A stretch of 64,000 nucleotides of DNA from Typhlomys cinereus (taxonomy: Eukaryota > Chordata > Mammalia > Rodentia > Platacanthomyidae), in the NCBI GenBank assembly GCA_023101885.1, contig JALPQD010000160.1, positions 3,071,188-3,135,187 on the forward strand, read 5' to 3'. Below are positions 1-57,728 of this stretch, in pieces. The position numbers were made by a program, and so were the translations under genes. Below the pieces are notes generated by a model. It did no database searches. It was not told the DNA's origin and worked only from the letters and a program-made list of their open reading frames with translations. The stretch's first letter is position 1. The number at the start of each line of letters is the position of its first letter.

Positions 1-55
1 CTCCTGATCTTCACTGTCTAGACCCCCCAATCTGCATAAGCAGACATATATATAT

Positions 56-91
<36 letters not shown>
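56..91. repeat. (CA)n microsatellite
   Basis: An uninterrupted CA run follows a short TA tract. It is not clearly attached to a SINE. Confidence 0.9.
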
Positions 92-94
<3 letters not shown>

Positions 95-529
95 GTAATA
101 CTAATGAGCTAACTAACACTGTCTAAGTTCTCACATGAGTCTCTGTGTTCAGGATCTATAAGGCATTATTCCATTTCACCAAAACTGGCAGTGTACTATA
201 CAAAGCAAGCAAGACCTTTTCAAGATCTGGCAACTTCTGATGTAGTGGAAAGGAAGAATTACAGACATCGGTATCATGACAAGCCAGACTGTCAAACGAG
301 AGAGAGTGAAGCCCAGCAGAGGGATGAGGTGGACAGTACATGGAACCTGGAGTCGGTCAGACAGACGATCTAAATCAATCCTGTCTCTGTCCATTACCAA
401 CTGTTTGTCTCTGGGCAGGTCAAATAACCTTTGCTTTTTTTCTGAAATAGACAAAACAAACAAACAAACACCCAAACGAAACACAACACAAAAACCTGTC
501 TGGCAGGGCTGTTTTGAAAATGTGTGAAT

Positions 530-735
530 GGGCTGGAGAGATGGCTCAGGGGTTAAGATTCTGCCTCACAAACAGAAGGTACTGAGTTCAAATTCCGGGC
601 GGAAATGGCATCAGCCTGGGTTTCTAGTCATGGTGGGCAGAGCATGGAAAATCCCAGAGTGAAGCAAAAAGGAGGTAGAAGCAACCCAGGATGATTCCTG
701 AAGTCACCCTTGAGCCTCCACAGGGACCGTGCCGC
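530..735 (+). repeat. B2-superfamily SINE, older subfamily
   Basis: It begins ggctggagagatggctcagg, the tRNA-derived A-box head of B2-type SINEs, followed by the B-box-like gagttcaaattcc. The tail is degraded. Confidence 0.75.
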
Positions 736-824
736 CATGCTCAGCTTTTTGCGTTGGTGCTAGGTATGTGAACTTATTTCTTCATGCCTGTGGCAAGCAC
801 TTCACCAACCAAACTCTCTAATCC

Positions 825-1153
825 TGCCTGGTTCATGTGTCCCCCACAGTCTCATGTGTTTGGGAAGGTCATGGTACCTTTAGGAGGTGGGGCCTTGCAG
901 AGGGAAGGCGGTCACAGGGGTGGGCCACGAGGTGGCTTAGTCCCACCCTACTTCTGGGAGAGGTCTGCTCTGGCAGTGAGCAGTCTCGTAGCTCTCAGCC
1001 TTCTGGATGGGTCTGACCTGAGGCCTCCTCCAGCTTTTGCCGCCAGCCATGAAAGACTGCATCTCCCTCCGGGATAAAGCTCCCTTTCTCCCTTCAGTTG
1101 CTTGAATTTGGGTGTTCTCTCTCAAAGCAACACAAAGAGCAACTAGTACAGTC
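825..1153 (+). repeat. LTR-like or non-autonomous repeat ending in actagtacagt
   Basis: A GC-richer block (gtggggcc..., ...tttgccgccagccatg...) ends in caacacaaagagcaactagtacagt. The layout resembles a common rodent interspersed repeat ending in actaatacagt. I could not assign the family name. Confidence 0.4.
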
Positions 1154-1886
1154 GCCCATTAATGAAATCCAAAAATTGTGACAAAAGCTAAGGTTCAGTT
1201 CACTTACTATGTTATTGTGAGGATGATGGCTGAAGAGCTAAACAGATTCAGAAAGGAAACTTGAACATGAGGAAAGTATTTTTGAAGATCTGCTGTATGT
1301 CTGAATGATGAATAGAAACAGGGACGCTTTGACATTTATCCTGATATTTCCAAGGGGAACTGTATAAAGTAACATATTTTTTGAGGGAAATGGTTTCTTT
1401 AGAAAGTTTGAAGAAAAAAAAATACCCTGCCAAAGTATGCAGTGAAATATCTAGACTTGGGCCTTAGATCCCCAAATTAAGAAAGTGGTTCTGATCTCTC
1501 CATGGCTTGAGCAGTCTGTCCATTCAGAAGTTGTCCAAAGGCAAGGACTACTCTGTCCAGCCATGCGGAGACTTGCTTGAGAGGTTCTCTGAGAGACTAA
1601 ACTGTGACCCTCAGGGACAATGCCCAACACTGGGGGACGTGGTGCTGCCCCCCTTGTTTGCTAGATATGCCTCCACAGCTCTTGGCCGCATCCCAAAGAA
1701 GTATGTACTCCAAATTACATAGTAGTGCATGGGAAACATAGGGAGTGGGACAGGCCCATTTAAAAGAACATGAAGTGGAAAGATAAGCGATAAGGTCATC
1801 CCTCATCACGCCAACCTGTTCTCACTGGCCTGGTCTCTTCCCACGAGCAGCAACCACAACAGCCTGCTGAACATCGCTCCAGATTT

Positions 1887-2070
1887 TATCTATCTATCTA
1901 TCTATCAATCTATAATCATCTATCTATCAATCATCTATCTATCTATCTATCTATCTATATCTATCTATCTATCAATCTATAATCATCTATCTATCAATCA
2001 TCTATCTATCAATCTATCTATCATCTATCTATCAATTATCTATCTATCAATCAATCATCTATCTATCTAT
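1887..2070. repeat. (TATC)n tetranucleotide array with AATC interruptions
   Basis: About 180 bp of TCTA units is broken at intervals by aatc and ataatc. This gives a higher-order pattern rather than a pure microsatellite. Confidence 0.9.
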
Positions 2071-2161
2071 ATTTTAGTTTTAAGCATTGGATTTATTTTT
2101 TTTAAAGTGACACGGAAAACTTCAACCAAGTTATACAATTTAAAGAATGTGAGCTTGAGTA

Positions 2162-2417
2162 TGTATGTGTGTGCGTGTGTGTGTGCGTGTGTGTGTGTGT
2201 GTGCGTGTGTGTGTGTGTAGAACCATGAACGAATTCTGGAACCACCATGGACGCCTCCACTTCCTCTGCCCAGGGATTCACAGGCTCCGCCCTACCAGGA
2301 CCAGAAACGCAGCCCCCCCCCTTCCGCCTGACGTCTATACGTGGGATCTGGGATCCGAACTCAGGACCTTCTGCCTGAAAGGCAGATGCTTAACCCCTGA
2401 GCCACCTCTCCAGCCCA
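2162..2417 (-). repeat. Young B2-superfamily SINE (DIP-like), antisense
   Basis: Read on the minus strand it starts gggctggagaggtggctcag and ends in a CA run (here GT at 2162-2218). It shares the gaattcg...accaccatggacgcctcc core with copies at 8.2, 10.4, 46.5, 48.8 and 57.7 kb. Confidence 0.8.
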
Positions 2418-2614
2418 AAAGCTACATTATTATTACTCATTATTATTACCTTTTCTATTTATGATGACATGCTATTTCCTCAATTTCTGGTTTATACAAA
2501 ATTGAAATAACCATTCTAGACAAATTGTTGTATATGCATATGCATATGTATATGCATAGATAGTTAGAAGGGGAATAACTAGGTTAAAAAAATGTACTTT
2601 ATTCTACTTTTTAA

Positions 2615-2856
2615 AAAATGTGTGTATGTGTATGTGTGTGTCCCTGTGGAGGACCAAGGGAGACTCTGGAAATCATCCTGGATCACGTCTACCTCCTTGC
2701 TTTGCTCTAGGCTTTCCTATGCTCTGCTCACCAGGGCTGGAAGTGCAGGTTGCCACCCTTTCTGCCTGGTGTTTTTACGTGGGACCCGGCATCTGAACTC
2801 CGGACCTTCTGCTTATAAGACAGAGTCTTAACCTCTCAGCCACCTCTCCAGCCTGG
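2615..2856 (-). repeat. B2-superfamily SINE, older subfamily, antisense
   Basis: A GT-rich tail at about 2620-2642 is followed by the shared body (ggaccaagggagactctgg, tcatcctggat) and ends agccacctctccagcc. The 5' end faces the next SINE. Confidence 0.8.
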
Positions 2857-2882
2857 GAAAGTGTATTTTAAAAATTTTGGGC

Positions 2883-3170
2883 GGCTGGAGAGATGGTTCA
2901 GTGCTTAACCATCTTACAAGTGCTTTGCCTTGTAAGCAGAAGGTCCTTAGTTCAGATCCCAGATCCCATGTAAAAACACGAGGTAGAAGCCTGAACTTCT
3001 GGCCCTGGAAGGTGGAGCCTGAGAAAATCCAGAGCATAAAGAGGAAGTAGCATGATCCAGGGTGATTCCCAAGATCACCATTGGACCTTCACAGGCACAC
3101 ACAGTGCCTTAAATACAGACAGACAAACAGACAGATGCATGCATGTATGCACGCACGCAAAAAATAAAAA
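2883..3170 (+). repeat. B2-superfamily SINE, older subfamily
   Basis: It starts ggctggagagatggttcagt, has the gtagaagc...gattcccaagatcacc body and ends in a CA/GACA run and an A-rich tail. With the preceding copy it forms a head-to-head inverted pair. Confidence 0.8.
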
Positions 3171-3654
3171 ATAAAAAAGATTAAAAATTGGTACCTCAAA
3201 TTACTCTCTGAAAATACTGTAAGAATTTCTATTCCTATCAGAAGTATGTGATATGACAGTATGTTGACAGGATCTACTCTATAAGCAATTTGAATATTCC
3301 TTACTCTAGTGAGGTTAATTATTATCTTGTTTCTTTGTTATTTTGTATTCCTTCTTTTGAGAATTCCTGTTACATGTGCTAGAGAAATACTTGTTGGACT
3401 GCAGAAACTTCTCATAATTATATATATATTCATTCCTTTGATGTTTTGTATGTGTAAATTTGATAGTGGATATTCAAACACATATGGATATGCATGGAAA
3501 GAAATCTGGAAGGATTAAGACTAAAAAGGTCAACGGTGATTATACCTAAGAGGAAAACATGAGTTTTTTGATTTTCCTCTTCATGCTTTTCTCTGCTTTC
3601 TCTCCTTTCTTGAATGCTAAGAATACAATCCTTCCTTTTTATTTTTTTAAAACT

Positions 3655-3918
3655 ACCTATTTATTTATTTTTGTATGTGTGGTAGAAGGCACTTAAGTAT
3701 GTGTGTCTGCAGAGGCCCAAGGGTGACTTTGGGAATCATCCTGGATTGCTCTACTTTCTTTTTGCTTTGTTCTGGGATTTCCCAGGCTCCACCTTCCAGG
3801 GCTGGAAGTACAGGTCAAAGCTATTTGTGTCTGGCATTTTACCTGGGATCTGGAATCTGAGCTCAGGTCCTTCTACTTTTGAGGCAGAAGCTTAACCCTT
3901 GAGCCATCTTTCTAGTCC
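3655..3918 (-). repeat. B2-superfamily SINE, older subfamily, antisense
   Basis: It has the gtatgtgtgtctgcagaggc tail side, the ggaatcatcctggattgctc body and a gagccatctttctagtccc head. Confidence 0.8.
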
Positions 3919-4841
3919 CTACAATCATTTCAGAAGCAGGAAAAAAACTAATAAAGTGCTCAGTGAGATAAAGGCGATGCTGAAGGCATTTTTGGTGGTA
4001 TTAGAAATGGAGCCCAGTGCCTCACCCAAGCTATGCAAGTGCTTTCTGTTCAGCTACATCCCCGCCCTGGATGACAATTCTCCAAAGTGATTTTCAGAAT
4101 TAGTTGGAGAGATGGTAGTTTCAACAGATTAAGTCTCCCAAGGTCAAAAGTGGAAGGAAACAAGTCTCTTCTTGAATTAAAAAAAGCATCACAGTAGTTA
4201 AAAATTAGCCTCAATTCCTTTGTAGTTGCCTTTTCAGCACTCAGGATTCTACTATTCTTTAACCACAATATTTTATTCTTGTGACTTTTTCTCAAGTATT
4301 GATCGACAGTGAAGGACACCTAAAATTCTGTTGTTTCTTTACTGGGATCTGCAAAGACTCCTTGGAAATGCTACTGACTAGCAATGCATGCAAAGAAAGT
4401 GTAAGCCAAATAGAAAGAAGGGGGTGAGAGGAATGCAGTGTGGACTTCTGGGAAACGGTTTGAGGGGAGTTACAGATAAGAACTTGAAGTCTGTTTTAAA
4501 CATGGACTACAGGTGGGTAGCAATGTCACAGAGTACCTGGCCTACAAAACGTCTCCTACAGCCACCTAAATTTATTGGCTCTAATTACATTTGGCATTAT
4601 CAATTTGACTTTTCACCCATTAGGGGTGGATATGGGAGCAGGGACAGGGGAGGAAAAACAACATATAAAGATAGGAAGAATGACCCTTCGATGCTAGGTT
4701 TTCAGACTGAACTCTCAGTCCTGTTGGTACCTAAGAGGTAGATGAATAGGCTGAATGACCCCAGAATGACAGAATATATCAAAAAGAAGCCACTTTGGAA
4801 ACCTGTAGGTAACCAACCACAGGTTGCAGATGTCTTCTGTT

Positions 4842-4907
4842 CATCTTACAAGTGCTTTGCCTTGTAAGCAGAAGGTCCTTAGTTCAGATCCCAGATCCCA
4901 TGTAAAA
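4842..4907 (+). repeat. 66 bp exact copy of an internal SINE segment (2910-2975)
   Basis: The segment is identical base for base to 2910-2975 inside the SINE at 2883-3170. It lacks the SINE head and tail and is set in unrelated sequence. Confidence 0.9.
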
Positions 4908-5188
4908 TGTTTTCCGGCCAACTTTCATAGAAGAAACAGTCTCTACTTTCTACTGGGGCACTCTCTACGGCAAATTCCCAAGCTCCGAGACATTCTGTGG
5001 GCATCCTTTCAGGTGGGTTGCTGTGGCCTAGTGTCTTAGCAGCAGCCTGACTCTTATGGTCTTCAAATGAACAGACAGGAGAAAGGGAGTAAGCACAGGG
5101 AAGGCAAATACCTAACACCCGAAACACTTGTTTTCTCTCAGCTTACTCTTGAGAACATAAGTTTAGACTATAAAGCGAATTTTTGAAA

Positions 5189-5208
5189 ACATTCATTCAT
5201 TCATTCAT

Positions 5209-5248
<40 letters not shown>

Positions 5249-5475
5249 CAGAGGGGACATATGCTCCTGTGGAAGGCCAAGGGAGACTTCATCCTAGATT
5301 GCTTCTACCTCCTTCTTGTTTTGCTCTGGCATCTCCCAGGCTCCACCCACCAGGGTCAGAAGTTCAGGCGGCAGCTGTTTCTGTCTGGCGTTTTTTTACT
5401 TGGGACCTGGGATTCAAACTCAGAATCTCCTGCTTGGGAGGGAGAGTTTTAATCCCCGAGCCATCTCTTGAGCCC
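5189..5475 (-). repeat. B2-superfamily SINE, antisense, with (GT)n
   Basis: It is preceded by (ATTC)n at 5191-5210 and a pure GT run at 5211-5246. The SINE body reads to gagccatctcttgagccc. Confidence 0.8.
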
Positions 5476-6245
5476 TATAGACTGAATTTTTAAAGTGAGA
5501 ATTTAATTGCAGATTCTAGGACTTAACCGTTTATATAATGAAAAACAACTGTGTATCAAGAATCTTACAGCGTTTATAAGGCTAAATAATGGACAATAAT
5601 GTTATATTTCATCACACGGCCATGATAATCCTTAACTGTGGCATGGTTAAGTGTGTACAGCATCACATACAGAATGCACATTCAGCGATCCTTGGCAGAA
5701 GGCAAGGGGAAAACCCCCGGGTGCAGGGTGGGGCCGAGGACATGAACACTGTCACTTTGAGCTGAGCCACAGAGGTGGGAAAAGAGACACATCTGTCAGG
5801 TCTTCCAAACTGAACAGAAGACATCTGCAGCCACTGCCACCACCTCTCTCCAGCACAACGGGAAAAACAGATATAAAAATAGAAGTGACACATTCAACTG
5901 TTAGCAGAGAGGGAAAACTGAATATAGCATCCTGCAGCAAAGCTGATGTAGAAGGGGGAAACGGCTTCTTCTGAGGTAGGTGGTCCAAGAAGACAATGTT
6001 ATTTCTTCCATCCATGTCATCCCTGATGACTTAATGTGGCATTAGAAGGAGACAACTGAGAAACGTAGGAATCTGGTAGAAAAATGAGGGCCCAATTTGC
6101 TAAAAGGAAATGTTGCGCTGAGAATTCCTCATCCTGCCACAAGGATTATTTCCTTTTCCTAAGTTGATGAAGAGGCTGAATGACTGTGTTCAAGAAGCTG
6201 GTAATAAAGCTCTTGGATGAGAAGGAAAAACAGCATAGAAAAAGA

Positions 6246-6438
6246 TGAAGGAGGATTCACAAAGTGCTTGCCACACAAGCAAGAGGACTTGAACCCAAAA
6301 CCCATATAAAAAAACTTGGAGTAGGTCAGCAAGATGGCTTGGCAGGTAAAGGCGGCTGTGCTCAAATTCTGTCCTCAGGGTTCACGGAGTGGAAGGAGAG
6401 ATCTGAAGGAGAGAGTGGAAGGAGAGAGTTGTCCTCTA

Positions 6439-6487
<49 letters not shown>

Positions 6488-6625
6488 GAGCTAGGCCTGG
6501 TGGATGATTCATGCCTATAATTCTCTAATTCCAGAACTTGGGATGTTGAAGCAGCAGGATTGCTCTGAGTTTGAGGTTGAAGAGAGCAAGATACTTCATC
6601 TGAAACAACTAGACAGACAGACACA
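6246..6625 (+). repeat. B2/B3-like SINE fragments with (CA)n, then a B1 element
   Basis: A headless B2-like piece (about 6246-6318) and a B3-like SINE starting gtcagcaagatggcttgg end in a CA run at 6444-6485. A 7SL-derived B1 (gctaggcctggtggatgatt... to gacagacagacac) follows. Confidence 0.65.
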
Positions 6626-6849
6626 AATTTTAAGGGCGATTCATTCTATCCCAGAAACAACCTTGCTTTCCTGTTGACGTCACCTGCTGTATGGGAGAGG
6701 AGGTCAAAGCTTTTTGATTGTTCGCTCAAGTCTTTCATGGATGGTCTTTAAACATGGGCCTATTCATCTACCAGCAGTGCCCGGAGAAAGCTTTTGTTTT
6801 TGTTTGGCCTTATGTTTCCTTTTAAGTTGAGATTAATTTACATATCCTG

Positions 6850-7010
6850 ATTCATTCTTCAGAGGCATGCACTAGAGCTACATGTGAGCACTCAAGAGGC
6901 ACGGGCAGAAGGATTGCTCATGTATGAGGCCAACCTGGTTTATGGAGCGAGTTCTAGGCTAGTCTGGGCTACACAGTGAGACCTCATCTCATAAAAACCC
7001 CGAAAATATA
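6850..7010 (+). repeat. B1 SINE
   Basis: 7SL-type signatures are aggcacgggcagaaggattg, gaggccaacctggtttatgg and gtctgggctacacagtgaga. Confidence 0.7.
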
Positions 7011-7142
7011 TTCTTCAGGCACTTTTTGGTATACAAGCAGCTTGTTCATTGACTAGTGCTGGATCATTTTCATCGTCCCCCATGAGAAACATCAGTGGTC
7101 ACCCCTTCTACCACCAACTTATCTATTTGGCCTTTTCACATA

Positions 7143-7325
7143 AATACGATCAGCAAGATGGCGCAGGGGGTAAAAATGCTTGAAGACTTGCTCCATCTCT
7201 AGAACCCAGAAGATGGAAGGAGAGGACAACTGACGGTTGTCTTCTGACCGCCATGCGTGTGGGCCTGGGCACATACACCCTCCTCCCTTCTTCCTTCTTT
7301 TTTCCTTTCCCTCTGTCTAAATAAA
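7143..7325 (+). repeat. B3/B2-like SINE
   Basis: It starts gatcagcaagatggcgcagg, includes gcttgaagacttgctcc and acaactgacggttgtcttctg, and ends in a pyrimidine-rich and aaataaataa tail. Confidence 0.6.
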
Positions 7326-7356
7326 TAATGGAACCAAACAGTTGGTGAGATTTTCA

Positions 7357-53564
<46,208 letters not shown>

Positions 53565-53596
53565 CCTCCAACCTCGGTCACGTCCAACCCGGACGC

Positions 53597-53617
53597 TGCC
53601 CTTTGCCCTTTGCCCTT
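53597..53617 (-). promoter_or_regulatory. Triple AAGGGCA array (DR1-like nuclear-receptor site)
   Basis: Three perfect head-to-tail 7 bp units read AAGGGCA on the minus strand, 33 bp upstream of the RBKS start codon. The spacing gives AGGGCA-A-AGGGCA, a direct repeat with one-base spacer like those bound by HNF4, PPAR/RXR or COUP-TF. It may fall in the 5' UTR or core promoter. Binding is inferred. Confidence 0.45.
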
Positions 53618-53831
53618 AGGTCGACCCCGTAACCACTGACGCCACTCCTACGCTCCCTAACGACCCGGACCTCTCACACGCCCCTGCGGCTCGCCCGCTG
53701 CAAAGTTCGAAGCCACCCTGGCCATCGGCTGCTCCCGGCCCCGCCAGGCCTTTTCTTCCCGCCCGGCTCGCTCGCCATGGGCCTTCCACGCACGGCGAGA
53801 GCGGGGTCCCCTCGCGGCGCGCCAGGCCCGA

Positions 53832-53858
53832 GGGGGGGTGGGGTGGGGGGGCGGGGGG
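53832..53858 (+). promoter_or_regulatory. G-quadruplex-forming run
   Basis: Four G runs (7, 4, 7 and 6 bases) are separated by single bases on the plus strand, which fits a very stable short-loop G-quadruplex. It lies about 270 bp upstream of the RBKS start, between the two divergent genes. Confidence 0.55.
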
Positions 53859-54490
53859 AACGTTCCAGGAGCTACCCGGACACCTCCCCCGGCTTCCGGT
53901 TTGGCGCGGCGCGGGAGCGCGCACGCCGGCGGCTCCGGAGGGGGCGGGGCGAGACGTGCAGGGCGCGCGCACGCATCCGGCCCGCGGAGCGCGCGCAGGT
54001 CGGTGCGTCGGTCGGGGGCGCGCTCGGGTAACCTGTACCCCACGTAGTCGCCGGTTACCCGTCGGACTAAGTTCCAGGTACCTGGACTGGGGCTGGTGAG
54101 GGGAGGTCGGTTCTCGAGGCGCGGCCGCGCCGGGAGCCGGGTTCAAGTGCGGCCAGAGGGCGAGGCTCGGGCCTCGAGAAGGCCGGTGCAGAGATGCCCT
54201 GCTCGCCCCGGCCACGCGCCCCGAGACCCGAGGCTGCTCTTCCTCCACGTACACGGCTCCCGCCCCGGTCCCCGGTGCAGCCCGCCCCCTTTCCGCCCCG
54301 CGGGGGAATCACAATTTGGGGGCAGCGAGAGTGCCCCCTTGAGATTGTGCGCAGAGCGGCGGCCGTTCATTGGGTCTGGATTGATCGGTGCCCTCCCCGG
54401 CCCCCCTCCGCGCCCCGATGGTGCCCCTTGGCGAAATTGCTTCCCCGTGTAACTTCCCTCGTGCGCAGCGTGACGTGGATGTGATGCAGC

Positions 54491-54657
54491 CGGCGGCCAC
54501 CCCTTTCCGCTCCATGACGTCAGCGGGGCACATGTTTCCGTGTTTGTCATCCCATCCTAATTGCAAGAGCCTGCAAGGTGCTTTAGACGTCTTTGTTTTC
54601 CCCGCAGACAGCCCACCAAAAGACCTTAGGTGACCTTGTTTTCCGGCGGCGGACTTT

Positions 54658-54689
<32 letters not shown>

Positions 54690-56235
54690 TAGTAGCTTTG
54701 CATTTTCCCTCTGCAATACGTCAAATTCAGGACATTGAAATTGCACAACTAGCATTCGAGAGAGGCCACCAAAAATTCCTGCCTCCCTGGGATCTATTAT
54801 AATTCTGTCAAGCGTTCAGAGTTGTGTGTGTGAATTTCCAACCCATGCCCTTCCACCCAGCACCATCGTCTTTGGCTCTTCAGATCTCTGCGTTTGGAGT
54901 CAGAATAGCTTTTCCTCTTTGTTAAGAGGAGTCACGTCTCACGACCCAAACAGACTTTATTTAGTGCTGCATGAAATTTTGCACTGTCAAAAATAGTATT
55001 ATGGCAGTTCTGGAAATAAAGACAAACTCAGCCCCTCAGGTGTGATCCTAAAGTCACGACAGTTGCCGAAATGAAATGGGTTGTCATAATCTTTAGCATG
55101 GTTTGGCTCCTGGCCCTTTAGCATTTAACCAGTGAATTGTTCAGGCTAGCTTCAGCAGTAGGTCAGCAGTAGCCTAGTTTGTTACCGATAAAGCAATCAT
55201 TTGTTTAAATTTATGCTTAAATTCACCATCTTGTCTTCTTAATTAACAAGATATATGCTAAAAAAATCACCTTGATACTAATGACCAATGTTTTCAGTGT
55301 GTGAGGGGAAAATATTAGTGGACTTCAAGAGAAATCTGAATTGAATTCTGATCCTTCTGTTGGTTATATGTGTGGCTTTAAGTAAATTTTTCTTGTTGAC
55401 CCTTAGTTTTCTTATCTGTCAAATGGTGACAGTATTCTTTAGGAAAGAATTGTGGGAGAGTGACTGGCCTTACAAAAAGAGGTGAGTAATACAGTACTCA
55501 TAGTAAGACGTTTAGAATGTATTAGTTTTGTTTCCCTTTTTTTGAGAAGTATGAGGTAAGAGAGCAGTAGGTAGTACGGGAAAATATAGAAAATAATTTT
55601 GTCATGTAACATCCTTTCATTTGTCCCTAATTCCAGCTTAGTCATGTGTTTTGCATATGATTGGAATAAACATCCCTTTAAGAATTGTGACTACAAATAG
55701 AGGTAAAAATGTTGCAGAATTTATTAAGAAAAGTCTCCAAATGAGGATATGGATTGGTATATTGTGCAAAAGCAGTTATCCATGTCATCTGCAAAATGGT
55801 ATTAAATTCCTGCCTTACTAAGCAGATTGTGAAGAGTAATGATAATATTGCATATGAAAACTCTTTAGAAGTGATACAGTTAATGTTGTCAAATGTACAT
55901 TTTTTTTCTGTGATCAAGAGTACAGTGAAGGAGATGTGAACTGGAAAAGTCATCTGCTAAGGAGTCAGAAAAAAATGCTTTGGGAGGTTATAGTGTATAG
56001 TACAAAGCTTTTGATCTCAAAGGTACTTCTGGGTATATCTTTGAATAGGGGTTACCATATTACTTTTTATTTTTTAAATAAAGATCTCTGTTGTAATTCC
56101 TTTATTATTATCTAAAGAGATAAAAGTGGGCATTAGACTTAGAGATTGTTAAGTTTTTATTTGGCATAATGAATGAAACCCAGAACCTGAATAGCAGTTA
56201 CTCATGATGGAAAGTAGTTTTTTGAAATACTTTAT
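54491..56235. other. BABAM2 intron 1 proximal part
   Basis: A T run of about 28 bases at 54659-54686 marks the edge of the CpG-rich zone. A MIR piece is at about 55320-55440 (ttaagtaaatttttcttgtt, tcttatctgtcaaatggtga). No exon is visible. Confidence 0.45.
54515..54522. promoter_or_regulatory. Perfect palindromic CRE (TGACGTCA)
   Basis: A full cAMP response element consensus, the type bound by CREB/ATF factors, sits at the BABAM2 side of the CpG island. A related TGACGT half site lies at about 54471. Confidence 0.5.
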
Positions 56236-56483
56236 TTATTTAATGTGTGTGAGTGTGTGTGTATGTATCAGAGGGCACTCACTGTATGTCCCGGTAGAAG
56301 AACAAGGGTGACTTCGGGAATCATCCTGGATTGCTTCTTCTTGCTTCATCTTGGGATGTCCCAGGCTCTGCCCACCAGGGCTGGAAGTCCAGGCTGCTGC
56401 AGTGTCTGCTTGGCATTTTTATGTGTGACCTGGGATCCAAACTCAAGACTTCTGCTTGTGAGACAGAGTCTTAACCCCTGAGC
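56236..56483 (-). repeat. B2-superfamily SINE, older subfamily, antisense
   Basis: It has a GT tail at 56245-56270, cgggaatcatcctggattgc and ctgcttgtgagacagagtct, truncated at the head. Confidence 0.8.
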
Positions 56484-56839
56484 TGGAAATTAGTTTTTAA
56501 TGTGTGATTTTCCTTTTAGATTGAAGAAGACAATGATCATTTGAATTGACTTATTTACCTCCTCTTGAAGCAGAGGCTTTCATTTAGAAGTCTCTCAGGA
56601 ATTCTTGTACTCCCTCTTCCAGCTCCACAAGTTTCCAAGTAATCTAGATGTGATTTGTACTTTTGGTTTTATGTTTTCAAATATAGGGTCTTGGTGCCTT
56701 AAAAATCAAAGACTGAAAGCACTTATATTAGTCTTAGCTGTATAATATCTAGATAGATGTATGTTTTCATGATTGAATTGTTAGTAGATTTTTGCTGCAT
56801 TTAGTCTTCAGATTTTGTTACATTTACTCCCCTATCATT

Positions 56840-57175
56840 TAGAAAGAGAGAGAGATGTGAGTTCACATGTGTGTGCGCTTGTGCATGTCCTTGAGTTGCT
56901 TGTGACAGCCAGGTTATGCCAGGTGTCTTCAGCTATTATTTTCTACCTTCTTTTTTGAGACAAGGTCTGGTAGTGAACCTGGTCACTTTTTTCTGAACCT
57001 GCCAACCAAAGAGACTTTGGGATCTGTTTGTCTCTGACTCCCATGCTCTCTGAGTGTCAGGATTACAGATGTGAGCTGCTGCATCTGATTCTCTACATGG
57101 GCGCTGGGGATCTGAATGCTAGTCCTCATGCCTGCACAGTGAACATGTTACTCCGAGCCATCTTTCTAGCAATTT
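56840..57175 (-). repeat. B4-like SINE, antisense
   Basis: cttttttgagacaaggtctgg, gagtgtcaggattacagatgtgagc and ggggatctgaatgctagtcc fit a B4-type composite. Confidence 0.55.
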
Positions 57176-57728
57176 CCCTATCATTCATTAATTGGTTTCT
57201 AAAACTGTTATTGAGTACTTAGCGTATGGTATCATGGTTAGAGTTTCAAGATATAGTCCCTCACATAAACAGGTAGTTATTTTATATTGTGGAGAGACTT
57301 ACAAAGGATTTCCAGTAATGAATAATTTCTAGTAAGTAGCAACACAAACAGATTGTGTTTGTTCCAGAGTTTTGTTGTCACTCAAGCTCTTGTGGGGACA
57401 TTGATGGAAGCATTCCTAAGTTAGTGACGTGTTTTGTGTGTCATGGAGAGGGCGGTTAGTGATGACTTCTTGGTCTCAACCAAAGTAGAAGAGGCCATTG
57501 GGAAGTTTTCAGGAGAACATGGCCGTGAGAAGTCATCTTTAGAAAAGAGGAGGGGATTTTACCTCCAGGGTTCCTTCTGTTCCTGAAATCAGTGTACAGC
57601 CTGTGCTCTGAGAGGCGGAGCAGCAGGCAACTGGTTTTGTTGGGAAGGTTACTGGAAGAGCCATTGTAAGGTGGGACATAAAGCACTTGTTCACACAAGA
57701 GAAAATTCTGAACACTGCTAACTTTCAA

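Noticed and set aside
1887..2070. Possible CRISPR-like array
   Set aside because: The period is 4 bp with irregular interruptions, so it is a microsatellite in a mammalian genome.
53616..54254. Open frame of 212 codons on the minus strand in the CpG island
   Set aside because: GC-rich sequence has few stops. The composition (Pro/Arg/Ala/Gly) is typical of CpG islands, overlapping frames on both strands are similarly long, and no family is recognisable.
54309..54755. 148-codon minus-strand frame with a poly-Lys stretch
   Set aside because: The Lys run is only the translated T28 tract; the rest spans a CpG island edge with no known domain.
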